NCBI RefSeq assembly: GCF_001517665.2
Contig: NZ_LN999807.1
Location: 85,788 to 149,787 of the forward strand
Reading direction: 5' to 3'
Origin: Peptoniphilus phoceensis
GTDB taxonomy: Bacteria; Bacillota; Clostridia; Tissierellales; Peptoniphilaceae
Length of the DNA: 64,000 nucleotides
Shown here: one piece after another, positions 8,387 to 18,600 of the stretch
Layout: each line of letters starts with the position of its first letter
How positions within the stretch are numbered: position 1 is the first letter of the stretch
Translations under genes and position numbers: made by a program
Notes under the pieces: generated by a model
The model's database searches: none
What the model saw: the letters and a program-made list of their open reading frames with translations, nothing else
Told to the model about the DNA's origin: nothing

Positions 8387-9997
8387 TTGGAAAATAAAAG
8401 TAGCGAAAGCAGCACAGGTTCAAGAATTGCAAAGTCAACTCTTGCCATCACAAGCTTTCTTTTAATAGGAAAAATTTTCGGCTTTTTTAGAGAATCACTG
8501 ACAGCCTATGTCTTTGGTGCCGGCACTGAAATGGATGCCTTTTCTCTTGCACAAGCTGCGACAGCAATGATTGCAGGTTTTGTAACACAAGCAATAGCCA
8601 CAACTTATATACCTTCTGCTCAAAAGGCAGAAAGTGAACATGGACCAAGTAGAAAAAATTATTTCACAAATAATTTATTGATGGTTACATCTCTTGTTTC
8701 CTTTGTCCTAATAATTCTTGGAATTCTTTTTCCAAATCAAATTGCACTTTTAACTGCATCACAAGCTGATCCAGAAACTTACGTCATTGTAGTAAAATTA
8801 ATCCAAGTTGGAATGCCAGTGGTTTTATTTTCATCTTGGGTCGGTGTAATGGAAGGCTACCTTCAACACGGTGGCAAATTTGCCGCAACAGGTGCCATTG
8901 CCATTCCACTTAACTTAACTTATATAATTTATCTTGCAATTTTCTCCCATCACGTTGGCATAATGGGACTAACAATTGCATCAGTCCTTGGAATACTTGC
9001 ACAATTTTTATTTTTGCTTCCAAACGCAATGAAAATCGGTTACAGACCAAAATTGGTCGCAGATTTCAAAGACGAGTATGTTAGAGAAGCAATAGTCCTT
9101 GCCCTTCCAGTTTTCGTTTCTGTATCAGTTAATGACATAAACACAATTGTTAATAGAAACCTTGCATCGGGAATGGGCGAAGGTGCAGCCTCAATTTTAT
9201 ATTATTCAAACAAAATGAATACCATGATAATTGGGATTTTCATAACAGCAATAACTGCCATAGTTTTCCCTATCCTCACAAGAACTTTGGGATCAGGCGA
9301 CATGAAACTTGGTAAAAAAGTTATGAATGCATCAATAAAAACTGTTTTATTTATAACAGTTCCAGCAACTGTGGGACTAATAATACTTGCAAGACCAATA
9401 ATAGAAATTGCTTTTGTCCGTGGATATTTTACTGCAGCAGATGGTATTGCAGCAACATCAACACTTAGATGTTATTCTTTATCCTTAATTTCAATTTCTG
9501 TTATCAATGTTTTAAATAGAATTTACTATTCTATCGAGGATACAAAGACACCTTTTTATGTTGGAATAACAAATGTAGCAATAAATGTTGGTCTTAATCT
9601 CTTGGTTGCAAGACATTATGGCACTAATGGACTTGCAGCATCAGTTTCCATTGCAACAACAATTGCAGTTTTTATTTCCTTTATCTTGCTGAAAAGAAAA
9701 ATTGGAAATCTTGGAACAAAATCCTACATCAAAGCCTTGATTAAAACATTTATGGCTTCAATAGCAATGGGCCTCGTGGCACTTTCCTACTTCCCTTACG
9801 AAAAGCTTATAATGTCTTTGACATCAGGAGGACTTCAAACTCTATTAAGACTATTATTTTTAATGATAGTAGTATTTATTGCAGCAACAGTTTATGTATT
9901 TTTCCTTTACAAATTAGGAGTTCGCGAAGTTCGCGATGTTGTTAATATTGTTAGAGAAAAATTAGAAAATAAAAAAGTTAAAAGTTTAGAAAATTAA
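8387..9997 (+). CDS. murJ: Lipid II flippase MurJ (MviN family)
   Basis: 536-residue MATE/MOP-type polytopic membrane protein with about 14 hydrophobic segments. The N-terminal GKIFGFFRESLTAYVFGAGTE is the MviN/MurJ signature, and the RNLASGMGEGAAS block after the seventh segment is also typical. It would flip lipid II across the membrane for peptidoglycan assembly. The start is TTG at 8387, supported by AAGGAGAT six bases upstream and a consensus promoter. It stands alone, with a long terminator after it. Confidence 0.92.
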   Translation: MENKSSESSTGSRIAKSTLAITSFLLIGKIFGFFRESLTAYVFGAGTEMDAFSLAQAATAMIAGFVTQAIATTYIPSAQKAESEHGPSRKNYFTNNLLMVTSLVSFVLIILGILFPNQIALLTASQADPETYVIVVKLIQVGMPVVLFSSWVGVMEGYLQHGGKFAATGAIAIPLNLTYIIYLAIFSHHVGIMGLTIASVLGILAQFLFLLPNAMKIGYRPKLVADFKDEYVREAIVLALPVFVSVSVNDINTIVNRNLASGMGEGAASILYYSNKMNTMIIGIFITAITAIVFPILTRTLGSGDMKLGKKVMNASIKTVLFITVPATVGLIILARPIIEIAFVRGYFTAADGIAATSTLRCYSLSLISISVINVLNRIYYSIEDTKTPFYVGITNVAINVGLNLLVARHYGTNGLAASVSIATTIAVFISFILLKRKIGNLGTKSYIKALIKTFMASIAMGLVALSYFPYEKLIMSLTSGGLQTLLRLLFLMIVVFIAATVYVFFLYKLGVREVRDVVNIVREKLENKKVKSLEN

Positions 9998-10000
9998 TTT

Positions 10001-10078
10001 AAAAGACTCAAATTTGAAATGCCAATCAATTGTAAATAAAAAATTGATAGCTTCTATTTCAAATTTGAGTCTTTTTTT
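10001..10078 (+). terminator. Long-stem terminator of murJ
   Basis: A perfect 20-bp stem (10001-10020 with 10055-10074) closes over a 34-nt loop that itself contains an ATCAATT/AATTGAT helix; T-run to 10078. Unusually long for an intrinsic terminator. Confidence 0.88.
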
Positions 10079-10158
10079 AAAATTTTTTAGAATTTATTTA
10101 ATTAAAGTAGTTATTTACTATTTAAGTGGTATAATATAAATAAATTGGAGGTGTTATT

Positions 10159-11517
10159 ATGGGTGGCGTAATTTTTGTTCTTGCCATTGTTGTAATCGTT
10201 TGCTTTATTTATTGGAAAAAATCACAAAATAAGAGAATTCCTGAAGGTAAAAAATCAATTGAAAAAGTCAATGAAGCTAATAATTCTAAAAGGGAAAATC
10301 TACATAAGACAAGTGATAATTCCAATGGACTTTCTAATAATGAAGATTTAGAAAGAAAAAATAAGAAGGAAGTTTATGATGCTTCAAGAAAAAAAGATCG
10401 TGGTAAGAAAAGACGTGAAAAGAAAAAATCTAATGAAATAAAATCTGAAGTTAAGGCTCAAGAAGTAAAAGAAGAAAAAGCTAAGGCTGATGAAAGTAAA
10501 AAAGAAACTAAAATTGAAAATCAAGATATTGATGTAAAAGTTTCTCACGAAGCCGATAAAGTTAAAGAAGATGCTCAAGCTTCAAAAGAAAATTCTGAAA
10601 CTAAAACTAAAGATCTTAAAAAAGAAAATCAAGTTAAGGCTAAAGAAGTAAAAGAAGAAAAGATAACAAAATCTCAAGAAGTAAAAGAAGAAAAAGTTAA
10701 GGAAGATGCTCAAGCTTCAAAAGAAAATTCTGAAGACTTAGGAAAAAATCTTAAAAAAGAAAATCAAGTTAAAACTGAAAAAATAAAAGAAGAAAAGATA
10801 ACAAAATCTCAAGAAGTAAAAGAAGAAAAAACTAAGGCTGATGAAAGTAAAAAAGAAACTAGACTCTATAATCAAGATATTGATGTAAAAGTTTCTCATG
10901 AAGCCGATAAAGTTAAGGAAGATGCTCAAGCTTCAAAAGAAAATTCTGAAACTAAAACTAAAAATCTTAAAGAAGAAAATCAAGTTAAGGCTGAAGAAGT
11001 AAAAGAAGAAAAATTTAAGACTGAAGAAATTAAAGAAGAAAAGATATCCGAGCCAGAAGAAATTAAAAGAGAAAAAGAAAATTTAAAAATTACTAATGAA
11101 AAATATTCTGATTTAATATCTTCTCTTAAAAATAATCCATGGAAAAAGGAAGATTTAAATACAAAAGTTAAACTAGAAAATACTAGGACTAAAAAAACCA
11201 TTTCTGAAGAAGAAATAGATAATCTTCCACTAGAAAAGATAAAATCTTCCCTAAGTCCAGAATCTGTATCAGAATTTTTAAATGCAGTTAAAACAAATCC
11301 TACAATCTTAAAGAGAAAAGATGACACAGCTTACGAATTTACAAGTAAAGATAAGGATGAAATTGAACTAATTAAAAAGAGATACAATCTTCTTGATAGA
11401 GATATTGACAAAATTACTTCTGTCCTCATTTTCGACAAGGACAATTTAAAAGTCAAAGAAGTAAAAGATATTTTAGCTGAAGGAAAAAATAGAATTTACA
11501 TGGAAACAAAATTTTAG
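10159..11517 (+). CDS. Membrane-anchored, highly charged repeat protein of unknown function
   Basis: 452 residues. Residues about 3-18 form a single transmembrane helix followed by basic residues, so the bulk is probably cytoplasmic. Residues about 95-290 are low-complexity Lys/Glu sequence in which a block DVKVSHEADKVKEDAQASKE occurs twice and KEDAQASKENSE three times, separated by KEVKEEK motifs. Residues about 305-452 look like a folded domain that I do not recognise, with SLSPESVSEFLNAVKTNPTI and KRYNLLDRDIDKITSVLIFD. The repeats are also direct repeats in DNA, so length variation between strains is likely. ATG follows TTGGAGGTG. No function is proposed. Confidence 0.8.
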   Translation: MGGVIFVLAIVVIVCFIYWKKSQNKRIPEGKKSIEKVNEANNSKRENLHKTSDNSNGLSNNEDLERKNKKEVYDASRKKDRGKKRREKKKSNEIKSEVKAQEVKEEKAKADESKKETKIENQDIDVKVSHEADKVKEDAQASKENSETKTKDLKKENQVKAKEVKEEKITKSQEVKEEKVKEDAQASKENSEDLGKNLKKENQVKTEKIKEEKITKSQEVKEEKTKADESKKETRLYNQDIDVKVSHEADKVKEDAQASKENSETKTKNLKEENQVKAEEVKEEKFKTEEIKEEKISEPEEIKREKENLKITNEKYSDLISSLKNNPWKKEDLNTKVKLENTRTKKTISEEEIDNLPLEKIKSSLSPESVSEFLNAVKTNPTILKRKDDTAYEFTSKDKDEIELIKKRYNLLDRDIDKITSVLIFDKDNLKVKEVKDILAEGKNRIYMETKF

Positions 11518-11524
11518 TAGAATA

Positions 11525-11556
11525 TAAAAGTCATAGAAATATGGCTTTTATTTTTT
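11525..11556 (+). terminator. Terminator of the charged repeat protein gene
   Basis: AAAAGTCATA/TATGGCTTTT hairpin with one G-T pair, followed by a T-rich tract. Confidence 0.7.
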
Positions 11557-11666
11557 GCCAAAAATAATAAAAAATTACAAAGATCCTATTTTTTACTCAA
11601 AAATTTAATAAAAATTTTGAATTTTTTTTACTTTTTTAGTTTAAAATATGTCTTGGGAGGAAAAAA

Positions 11667-12137
11667 ATGGATAATAAACAAAGATTAGAAGAAATAGTGA
11701 ACTTCTTAAAGAAAAACACTAGATTTTTAGAAACCAAAAACTTTATACAACACGGCGACACCACTGTCTATTCCCACCAAATTTCTGTGGCAAAAAAGTC
11801 AATTGAGTTAGCAGAAAAATACAATCTTGATGTGGACATGAACTCTATGATAAGGGGAGCTCTTCTTCATGATTACTTCCTCTATGATTGGCACGACGGA
11901 AAAAGAGAAAGAATGATTCACGGCTTTACCCATCCCATGAAGGCATATCTAAATGCAAAATCAGAACTAGGCCTTAATAAAATAGAGAGAGATATAATTG
12001 TAAAGCACATGTTTCCCCTAACACCGCTACCTCCAAAATATTTGGAATCTTGGATTGTGACTTACTCTGACAAGTACGTATCCCTCGTTGAAACTCTAAG
12101 GGTTATACCTGTAAAAATTGGATTGGTTCGCCTATGA
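11667..12137 (+). CDS. HD-domain phosphohydrolase, uncharacterised
   Basis: 156 residues. The HD metal motif is visible: His37 in VYSH, His68-Asp69 in ALLHDYFLYDW, His85 and His89 in IHGFTHP, and a late Asp in YSDKYVS. Such proteins hydrolyse phosphomonoesters or phosphodiesters, often of nucleotides; this subgroup has no assigned substrate. Its stop overlaps the next gene's ATG by 4 bp, so it is translationally coupled to a CmpB-like membrane protein, a pairing also common in Clostridia. ATG at 11667 is preceded by GGGAGG. Confidence 0.82.
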   Translation: MDNKQRLEEIVNFLKKNTRFLETKNFIQHGDTTVYSHQISVAKKSIELAEKYNLDVDMNSMIRGALLHDYFLYDWHDGKRERMIHGFTHPMKAYLNAKSELGLNKIERDIIVKHMFPLTPLPPKYLESWIVTYSDKYVSLVETLRVIPVKIGLVRL

Positions 12138-12835
12138 GAAATCAAGAATTTTATTTAATATTTTTTATTTATTCTTTTATAGGTTGGTGCTGGGAGACTT
12201 TCCCTTGCTCTGCTATTGAGCTTAACAAAATTCATAACAGAGGTTTTTTACTTGGCCCTGCCTGTCCTATTTATGGAATTGGAGCTAGCCTTTCCTTTGC
12301 TTTTTTAAAAAATTTTGAATCAAATCTTACAATTTTTCTGTATTCGGCTTTTTTATCTTGCTTAATTGAATATATAATTGGATATCTTTTGGAAAAGTTT
12401 TTTAACAAGAGATGGTGGGATTACAGCAACTATCCCTTCCAAATCAAGAGCAGGGTTTGCCTATATGGACTTTTGATTTTCGGTCTTGCAAATATTTTTA
12501 TAGTAAAGAAATTAACACCAATACTTATATTTTTCTTATCACTTGCAAGTGATAAAATTGTAGACTACCTACTTATTTTCTTCTCATTCTTATTTATTTT
12601 GGATTTAATTCTAACTTTAAATCATCTCTTAAAGATATTTGAGAAATTAGACAAAATATATCTAACAATTGACAAAAATATAAATGCTTATTTTTCTGAA
12701 ATAAACGAATCCGAGAGAATTGCAAATCACAAATTATTAGAAGAATCAAAAAAATTCAAGCTAAAACTAATTGATTTAAATTCAAATCTCAAGGAAAGAG
12801 AAGAAAATATAAAAAAATTAATTACACAAAAATAA
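12134..12835 (+). CDS. CmpB-like integral membrane protein (annotated elsewhere as putative ABC permease)
   Basis: 233 residues with five or so hydrophobic segments and a coiled, charged C-terminal tail (about 185-233). The block IYSFIGWCWETF near the N-terminus and NRGFLLGPACPIYGIG are the hallmark of the CmpB/COG4905 family. The family is often labelled ABC permease but no ATPase accompanies it here, so transport is doubtful. It overlaps the HD gene by 4 bp. Confidence 0.8.
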   Translation: MRNQEFYLIFFIYSFIGWCWETFPCSAIELNKIHNRGFLLGPACPIYGIGASLSFAFLKNFESNLTIFLYSAFLSCLIEYIIGYLLEKFFNKRWWDYSNYPFQIKSRVCLYGLLIFGLANIFIVKKLTPILIFFLSLASDKIVDYLLIFFSFLFILDLILTLNHLLKIFEKLDKIYLTIDKNINAYFSEINESERIANHKLLEESKKFKLKLIDLNSNLKEREENIKKLITQK

Positions 12836-12876
12836 AGACCTCTTTAGTAAAAAATACTTTTTGAGGTCTTTTTTAT
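12834..12876. terminator. Bidirectional terminator between the CmpB-like gene and pyk
   Basis: AAAGACCTC/GAGGTCTTT stem with T-run on the plus side and A-rich flank on the other. It sits between convergent genes and can serve both. Confidence 0.8.
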
Positions 12877-12904
12877 TACATATAATTTTTCCACAATAAT
12901 AATT

Positions 12905-14638
12905 TTATCTTCTAACTGTCCCATCTGTTCCATCAATAGTTATTATATCGCCAGTTTTTATTAGCTCTGTAATGTTCTTTACTCCAACTATGGCAGTTTT
13001 ATTTAAAGATATAGCAGCCACAGCTCCATTTGATGTAAAACCTGCCTCTTCTGTTACAAATCCTGAAGATTTTTCCATGTAAGGAATCATCCTTCCATCT
13101 GTTCCCTTGCAGATAATTATGTCCTTGCTCTTAAAGTTTTCTTTTAACTCTTCAAAAGTATTTGCAACTACTGCTCTCGCTTTTTTCTTTTTCTTGCCAA
13201 TGGCAGTTCCTCTTCCAAGAATTTCTGAAACATTTTCTATTTTGAGAAGATTTGTAGAACCAGCAATGCCAGTTGGAACTCCTGCTGTTAAAACAACTAG
13301 ATCTCCTGATTTTAAAAATCCCTTTTTAACAGCAACTTCCATAGATGCATCAATTAAATTATCTGTGTCTTTAAAATTTAAAACTTTAACTGGTCTTACT
13401 CCCCAAACCAAGCTCAGTTGATTTTTAATTTTTTCAAAGGGAGTTGAAGCAATAATTGGAGTTTCAGGTCTAAATTTTGCAATTGCCCTTGAAGTGTTGC
13501 CTGAAGTTGTGGCAGTTATAATTGCATTTGCACCTAAATCTCTTGCGATTACACAGGCAGATCTTCCAATAGAATTGGTCATGGAATTTTCCACATCTTT
13601 AATTCTATTTTCCAAAATTTCATTGTGGTCCACTGTTGATTCTGTGTATTCACAAATTTTTCTCATAGTCACTACTGATTTTAAAGGATATTTCCCACTT
13701 GCAGTTTCTCCAGACAACATAACTGCACTTGTTCCATCAAGGACTGCATTGGCAACGTCATTTGTCTCTGCTCTAGTTGGTCTTGGATTTCTTATCATGG
13801 AGTCTAACATTTGTGTAGCTGTAATTACAGTCTTGCCAGCAATATTACATTTTTTTATAATTTTCTTTTGAATTATTGGAACAGCTTCTGTTTCTATCTC
13901 AACTCCAAGATCTCCTCTTGCCACCATTATTCCATCAGAAACTTCTATTATTTCGTCAATTAATTCAACAGCCTTTTGAGATTCAATTTTGGAAATAATT
14001 TTAGTCGTGTAATCTTTTTCTTCTTCAAGAACTTTTCTTATAGCTAAAACATCTTCTCTTGATCTTATAAAAGAGGCAGCTATAAAGTCCACATCTTCTT
14101 TTATTCCAAATTTAATATCTTCAATATCTCTTTCTGTTAGGGCTGGAAGTTTTATATCAACTCCAGGTACATTAACTCCCTTGTGAGATGAAATTGTGCC
14201 AGAATTTTTCACTTCTGTTATTATTTCTTCTCCTTCAATAGATTTGACAAGAAGTTCCACAAGTCCATCGTCAATTAAAATTTTGTCCCCAATTTTTAAA
14301 TCCTTGTATAAATCTTTATAGGAAACACTGGCAATTTGCTTGTTGCCAATTAAATCTTTGCTTGTCAAAATAAACTTCTGACCAATTTCTAAGAGAACTT
14401 CCCCTTCAATATCTCCAAGTCTTATTTCTGGGCCCTTGGTGTCAAGCATAATTCCAATGGGAAAATCCATTTCACGCCTTAATTTTTTAATTCTGTCAAT
14501 TTTTATCTTGTGTTCTTCATGACTTCCATGAGAAAAATTTAATCTGGCAACATTTACTCCTTCTTCGAAAAGAGCCCTTAAAACTTCTTCACTCTCACTT
14601 GCAGGTCCTATTGTCGCTACCATTTTTGTATTTTTCAT
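12905..14638 (-). CDS. pyk: Pyruvate kinase with C-terminal PEP-synthase-like mobile domain
   Basis: 577 residues, the length of Bacillus-type pyruvate kinases that carry an extra C-terminal domain. The catalytic barrel shows ARLNFSHGSHEEH, the signature IISKIESQKAVELIDEI and VARGDLGVEIE, then TRAETNDVANAVLDGTSAVM. From about residue 485 a swivelling phosphohistidine-like domain follows (GADGPT is absent; core ICKGTDGRMIPYMEKSSGFV, where the usual His is Asp/Gly-like). It produces ATP and pyruvate in glycolysis. It lies 9 bp after pfkA, in the common dnaE-pfkA-pyk operon. Confidence 0.97.
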   Translation of the reverse strand: MKNTKMVATIGPASESEEVLRALFEEGVNVARLNFSHGSHEEHKIKIDRIKKLRREMDFPIGIMLDTKGPEIRLGDIEGEVLLEIGQKFILTSKDLIGNKQIASVSYKDLYKDLKIGDKILIDDGLVELLVKSIEGEEIITEVKNSGTISSHKGVNVPGVDIKLPALTERDIEDIKFGIKEDVDFIAASFIRSREDVLAIRKVLEEEKDYTTKIISKIESQKAVELIDEIIEVSDGIMVARGDLGVEIETEAVPIIQKKIIKKCNIAGKTVITATQMLDSMIRNPRPTRAETNDVANAVLDGTSAVMLSGETASGKYPLKSVVTMRKICEYTESTVDHNEILENRIKDVENSMTNSIGRSACVIARDLGANAIITATTSGNTSRAIAKFRPETPIIASTPFEKIKNQLSLVWGVRPVKVLNFKDTDNLIDASMEVAVKKGFLKSGDLVVLTAGVPTGIAGSTNLLKIENVSEILGRGTAIGKKKKKARAVVANTFEELKENFKSKDIIICKGTDGRMIPYMEKSSGFVTEEAGFTSNGAVAAISLNKTAIVGVKNITELIKTGDIITIDGTDGTVRR

Positions 14639-14646
14639 AATTCACC

Positions 14647-15600
14647 TCATATAGAAACAGTTTTTAGAATATCTAATAAATCTTGTCTAAAAACTTTTTT
14701 CACTTCAAAAATTTCATCAAAAGTCATGGCCATTGCCCTTCCATCTTTAAATCCAAGAGCTAAAGAATTTCCCTTCTTAGCTTCTTTTACTGCAAGATAT
14801 CCAAGTTGAGATGCCAAAATTCTATCAAAGATAGCTGGAGCTCCTCCCCTTTGAATATAACCGAGAACTGTAACCTTTGTGTCAATGCCCGTCAGTTCTT
14901 GAAAGTCATTGGCAAATTCAAAGGCAGACCCACAACCTTCAGCCATGATAATTATGTGATGTCTTTTGCCACGATTTTTTCCCATAATTGCCTTTTCTGC
15001 AATTTCATTTATATTTGTTTTGATTTCTGGAACAATTATTGACTCTGCACCAGAAGAAACTCCTGCATAAAGAGCAATATCGCCGCACTCACGACCCATT
15101 ACTTCCACAACATTTGCACGACCATGAGCTTCAGTTGTATCTCTTATATGACTTATAGCTTCTGTGACAGTTTCAACAGCTGTCATAAATCCTATAGTAA
15201 AATCTGTATAGGCAAGATCATTATCTATGGAGCAAGGGATTCCAATTACATTTATTCCACAATCCTTTAATTTTTTTGCACCCCTTAGGCTTCCATCTCC
15301 TCCAAGGACAATTAGTGCATCAATTTCAAAAATTTTTAGAGAATTTATTGCCTTTTCAAGTCCCTCTTCTGTCATAAATCTATCTGATCTTGAAGTTGAT
15401 AAAATTGTTCCTCCTCTTTGGATAATATCTGCGACAGATGAAACTTCTAATTTTTCAAATTTTGCATCAATAAGTCCTTCATAGCCACCGCTTATTCCAT
15501 AAACCTCTATCCCTTCAAAGATGCAAGTTCTTGTAACTGCTCTTATTGTGGCATTCATGCCAGGAGCATCTCCGCCACTTGTTAAAATTGCAATTCTCAT
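14647..15600 (-). CDS. pfkA: ATP-dependent 6-phosphofructokinase
   Basis: 317 residues, standard for bacterial PfkA. ILTSGGDAPGMNA is the ATP-binding start, GGDGSLRGA gives the GGDGS ATP site, and IPCSIDNDLAYTDFTIGFMTA holds the fructose-6-phosphate/catalytic Asp region (the usual TIDND is SIDND). I use ATG at 15600, preceded by TAGGTGG; a GTG six bases earlier is possible but less well spaced. It is the middle gene of dnaE-pfkA-pyk, starting 6 bp after dnaE. Confidence 0.96.
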   Translation of the reverse strand: MRIAILTSGGDAPGMNATIRAVTRTCIFEGIEVYGISGGYEGLIDAKFEKLEVSSVADIIQRGGTILSTSRSDRFMTEEGLEKAINSLKIFEIDALIVLGGDGSLRGAKKLKDCGINVIGIPCSIDNDLAYTDFTIGFMTAVETVTEAISHIRDTTEAHGRANVVEVMGRECGDIALYAGVSSGAESIIVPEIKTNINEIAEKAIMGKNRGKRHHIIIMAEGCGSAFEFANDFQELTGIDTKVTVLGYIQRGGAPAIFDRILASQLGYLAVKEAKKGNSLALGFKDGRAMAMTFDEIFEVKKVFRQDLLDILKTVSI

Positions 15601-15606
15601 ATCCAC

Positions 15607-18600
15607 CTACTTTAAAATAATTTTTTCTCTTGTTTTTGTAAATTCTATTAATTCATTTTGAATTTCATCAAAGGACTTGTCGTCAATCCAAAGATTTGAT
15701 TCTGTGCCAAAGGCTCTCCTAGTTTCCTCTTCAAAAAATACAACAGGAGTGTTGCCTTCATAGTCCCTTAAAATTCTCTTTATCTTATTTACATTTTCAC
15801 TTTTCATGGAATTAACTGAAATATATAATTTATTTTTTGTTGGCATCTTCAATCTTGAAATTGTATCCACTAAAATTTTAGGTTCTTCAACTTCAGACTC
15901 TTGGAAGTGGCCTTCTACTATAACTATATTTTCATCTTCAATTAAGTCCTTATATCTGGAATAAACATTTGGAAAAATAACAAGTTCAATTGTGCCAAAT
16001 AAATCTTCTAAGGCTGCAAATGCCATCATTTTATTTGTCTTTGTTATCATTGTCTTCTTGGATTTTAAAATTCCTGCAACTCTAACCCTAGACCTTCTCA
16101 AAAGATTTTCCCTATATTTTTCAAAAATTTGATTTGTATTAATGCTTGAATTTTTTTCAATTGCTTCTCTATAAGGATCAAGAGGGTGTCCAGATATATA
16201 CATTCCTATAACTTCTTTTTCCATGTCTAATTTATCTTTTTGTGGGAAATCACGTAGCCTTGGCAAATCTTCTTGAAGGTCTTGATCTTCAAAAAGAGAA
16301 AATTGTCCCATCACATTATTTTTTGCAGTATTAGATGACGATGATAAAATTCCTTCATAAATTGCCAAGTATTGAGCTCTATTTCCCCTAAAATCATCCA
16401 TAGCACCACATCTTATTAAGGATTCCACAGCTCTTTTATTTAGAGCAGACTTATCAATGGCGTTAATCCTATCAACAAAATCTTTTAAAGATTTATAGGT
16501 TCCCTTTTCTCTTCCCTTAACAATTACATCAATTAAATTGTCCCCAACATTTTTAACTGCCTTTAAACCAAATCTTATTTTTTTATCTTCAACAGTAAAG
16601 TTTTTAAAAGAATAATTAATATTAGGTGGCAAAATTTCTATTCCAAGTCTTTTTATCTCCTCAATATAAAGGCTAACTTGCTTAATGTCATTTGTATAAG
16701 TAGAGATCTGTGCTGCCATAAATTCTCTTGGATAATAATATTTTAACCAAGCTGTCCTATAAGCAACTACTGAATAGGCAACAGAGTGGGATTTGTTAAA
16801 GGCATAATCTGCAAAATCTATTATCAAATCATAAATTTCATTGGCAGACTTTTCGTCAACTCCATTTGCAATAGCTCCACAAACTCCTTCAGCTGCATTG
16901 CCATAAATAAAATTTTGCCTTTCTTCTTCCATTACCTTCATTTTTTTCTTTGATATGGCACGTCTTACTATATCTGCCCTGCCAAGAGAATAACCACCAA
17001 TTTGTTGAACAATTTGCATAACTTGTTCTTGGTAGACTATACAGCCATAAGTAGATTTAAGTATTGGTTCAAGTTTTGGATGAATGTAAGAAATTTTACT
17101 TTTGTCGTGTTTTGAAGCTACAAATTTTGGAATTTGCTTCATTGGTCCCGGTCTAAAGAGGGCGTTGGCTGCAACAAGATCTGAAAATTCATCTGGCTTT
17201 AATTCCTTTAAAAAGGCCCTCATGCCAGAAGATTCAAATTGAAAAACTCCAAGAGTTTCTGATCTTGCAAACATCTTTAAAACGTCTTTATCGTCGTAAT
17301 TAAAATTGTAAAAATTTATAGTTTTGCCTTGATTTTCTTTGATTAAATTTATGGCATCTCTTATAACTGTAAGAGTTCTAAGTCCCAAGAAATCCATTTT
17401 AAGTAGGCCCAACTCTTCAAGTTCAATCATATTAAATTGAGTGGCAATAATTTTATCATTCCTAGTAAGGGGAACATATTCTGTAAGTTCGTCCTTAGAA
17501 ATAACGACTCCAGCAGCGTGAGTTGAAGTGTGTCTTGGAAGTCCTTCAAGCTTTAGAGCCATGTCAATTAAAAGTTTTGAGTCCTCTTCACTTTCATAAA
17601 TCCCCCTAAAAGTTTCAGAAACTTCTAGAGCTTTTTCAAGAGTCATATTTAAAGCTTGTGGCACTTGTTTTGCAATATAATCAACTTTTGCATAGGACAT
17701 ATCAAGAGCACGCCCCACATCTCTTATGGCATTTCGAGCAGCCATAGTTCCAAAGGTAACAATTTGTGCAACGTGTGAATCTCCATATTTTCTATTTACA
17801 TATTCTATTACTTCTTCACGTCTTTCATAGCAAAAATCTATATCAATATCGGGCATAGAAACTCTCTCTGGATTTAAAAATCTTTCAAAAAGAAGATCAA
17901 ATTCAAGAGGATCAACATCAGTTATGCCCAGACAATAGGAAAATAAAGATCCAGCAGCAGAGCCTCTTCCAGGTCCAACTTGAATCTCATGTTTTCTTGC
18001 ATATCTTATAAAATCCCATACTATTAAAAAATAATCAACATAACCCATATTTTTTATGGTGTTAAATTCAAATTCAAATCTATTTTTTATTTCATCACTT
18101 ACATTTTCATAGCGGCTATACATTCCATCTATGGCAAGTTTTTTTAGGTATTCTTCGTGAGTATATCCTTCTGGAACAGTGAATTCTGGCAAATGAAGAT
18201 TATGAAAATTTATTTCCACATTACATCTTTTGGCAATTTTTACTGTATTTTCTAAAGCTTCTTTATTTTCTGGGAAAAGAGCTGCCATTTCATCTGGCGA
18301 TTTTAAATAAAATTCATCAGATGGGAATTTCATCCTAGATTCATCATTTACAGTCTTGCCTGTTTGGATTGAGAGAAGTACGTCGTGACTTTTTGCGTCT
18401 TCCTTATTTAAATAGTGCACATCATTTGAAGCAGTAAGATCTATGGATAATTCCTCTGAGAGTAAAACTAATTCGCGATTAACTCTAGCTTGTTCAGGCA
18501 TACCGTGATCCTGAAGTTCCAAATAAAAATTATCTTCTCCAAAAATTTCTTTGTATTCAAGAGCAGCAGCCTTTGCAGCTTCAATATCTCTATTTAAAAT

